Source: JAHFUI01 sp041485905
GTDB taxonomy: Bacteria; Acidobacteriota; Vicinamibacteria; Vicinamibacterales; CAVVIG01
Direction of reading: 5' to 3'
DNA length: 42,613 nucleotides
Assembly (NCBI GenBank): GCA_041485905.1
Contig: JBGPKK010000023.1
Span: 1 to 42,613 of the forward strand
This document shows, one piece after another, positions 42,109 through 42,613 of this stretch. The position numbers and the translations under genes are program-made. Below the pieces are notes generated by a model, which saw nothing but the letters and a program-made list of their open reading frames with translations, was not told the origin of the DNA and searched no databases. How positions within the stretch are numbered: the stretch's first letter is position 1; each line of letters opens with the position of its first letter.

Positions 42109-42320
42109 CTAGTGTCCCGTACCAGTGGTTCGCAACATAACCTGCTGCTGGTCCTGGACCGTGACGGTCCGAAGCGCGAAGCGCGCGATGCTCGCGAGGA
42201 TGTCGTCGGCAGTCTTGGTCCAGACGTACGGCTGGCCCGCCGTGTTGGAGGCGTCAATGAATTCGCGAATGGCGGACTCGAGTGACCGCACGCTGTCATG
42301 GACGCCCCGACGCAATTGCT
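42109..42320 (-). pseudogene. IS630-family transposase C-terminal remnant
   Basis: The frame reads TKQLRRGVHDSVRSLESAI, REFIDASN, YVWTKTADDILASIARF, the usual end of IS630-type DDE transposases. The catalytic domain is absent. The stop codon lies in a sequence, GTGTCCCGTACCAGTGG next to CTAG, that may be the element's terminal repeat with its TA target. Confidence 0.75.
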
Positions 42321-42331
42321 TCGTGCTGTGA

Positions 42332-42538
42332 GGCGCTGCGGACGGCGCTCGACGACCGGGGCCCACGTCCAATATCACCAATTACGTCAAATTCCGCGGC
42401 GGACGCGACGCGCTGGGTCCAGTATTCCCACTATTCGCTCCTTGCGACTGTCGAGGCATCTTCAACCTGGGTACGCTCGGGCGGAACGACACCTCCGCCA
42501 CCCTGATGTCGGACCTGTTCAGGGGCGGAATCCTTTAG
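42332..42538 (+). pseudogene. C-terminal fragment of an unidentified protein
   Basis: An open frame without a start codon ends in NITNYVKFRGGRDALGPVF, FAPCDCRGIFNLGTLG and LMSDLFRGGIL, then a stop. Its composition is that of real coding sequence and not of a shadow frame, but I do not recognise the family. It abuts the IS630 remnant and was probably cut by it. Confidence 0.4.
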
Positions 42539-42612
42539 GACTTCACTTTCTTCGAAGGTTTCGACTTGCCAGAACTGTTGAGGGCGACCGCTTGGCGAAC
42601 GAGCGCCTTGAA
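42535..42612 (-). CDS. C-terminal 25 residues of an unidentified protein (continues beyond window)
   Basis: At the window edge the minus strand reads FKALVRQAVALNSSGKSK followed by a lysine-rich end and TAA. The tail looks like a real protein end, but there is too little to name it. Confidence 0.35.
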   Translation of the reverse strand, partial: FKALVRQAVALNSSGKSKPSKKVKS

Positions 42613-42613
42613 G

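Overview
The window is high-GC bacterial chromosome with densely packed genes, almost all of them ordinary housekeeping or envelope functions. The best guess for the host is an Acidobacteriota lineage, possibly Vicinamibacteria-like. This rests on an Oar-type TonB-dependent receptor with an N-terminal carboxypeptidase-regulatory domain, a large FtsX-type exporter, a fadN-fadA-fadE beta-oxidation operon, a two-domain ThyX-type thymidylate synthase, and -10 boxes only 5-12 nt before start codons, which implies leaderless mRNAs. The assignment is inference; there is no rRNA or other marker gene. No tRNA, rRNA, CRISPR array or intact mobile element was seen.

Layout. 1-7.1 kb: the 3' part of thiI, class I fructose-bisphosphate aldolase, a lipoprotein, a NUDIX hydrolase, peptide deformylase, an SDR and a tandem-domain ThyX. 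7.2-12.6 kb: a four-gene candidate trans-envelope export operon (ABC ATPase, FtsX permease, LolA-like protein, outer-membrane barrel) under a promoter carrying a CRP/FNR-like palindrome. 12.6-16.0 kb: a decayed metallo-beta-lactamase gene, an M20 dipeptidase, an endonuclease III-like protein and a SirB1 protein. 16.1-20.9 kb: a TonB receptor, a HAD phosphatase and a DUF1684 lipoprotein. 20.9-27.3 kb: fatty-acid beta-oxidation genes fadE, fadA, an alpha/beta hydrolase and fadN, transcribed leftward. 27.3-28.6 kb: an island of gene debris (four-helix-bundle protein, VapC toxin, small membrane protein) between inverted word-repeat arms. 28.6-33.7 kb: a fused 2-oxoacid dehydrogenase E1, a cupin, LemA, an M48 protease and a rhomboid protease. 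33.7-42.1 kb: murJ, yqeY, an STN-like secreted protein, then a tightly overlapping surface-polysaccharide operon (two NAD-dependent sugar epimerases, a DegT aminotransferase, three family-2 glycosyltransferases). 42.1-42.6 kb: an IS630-type transposase remnant and two unidentified gene ends.

The most unusual feature is the non-coding sequence. Many gene junctions carry arrays of short degenerate words (7-9 nt, for example GACCTACCC, ATTGAAG, AAAACTC, GTGTCCTT, GTGCTCA) arranged as direct repeats and, at several sites, as inverted arms with perfect 9-13 bp complements. The words spill into the adjoining genes and encode signal peptides, C-terminal tails and start regions. Separate GC-rich hairpin families also occur in two copies each. 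These arrays, together with the export operon, are the main candidates for something little described.
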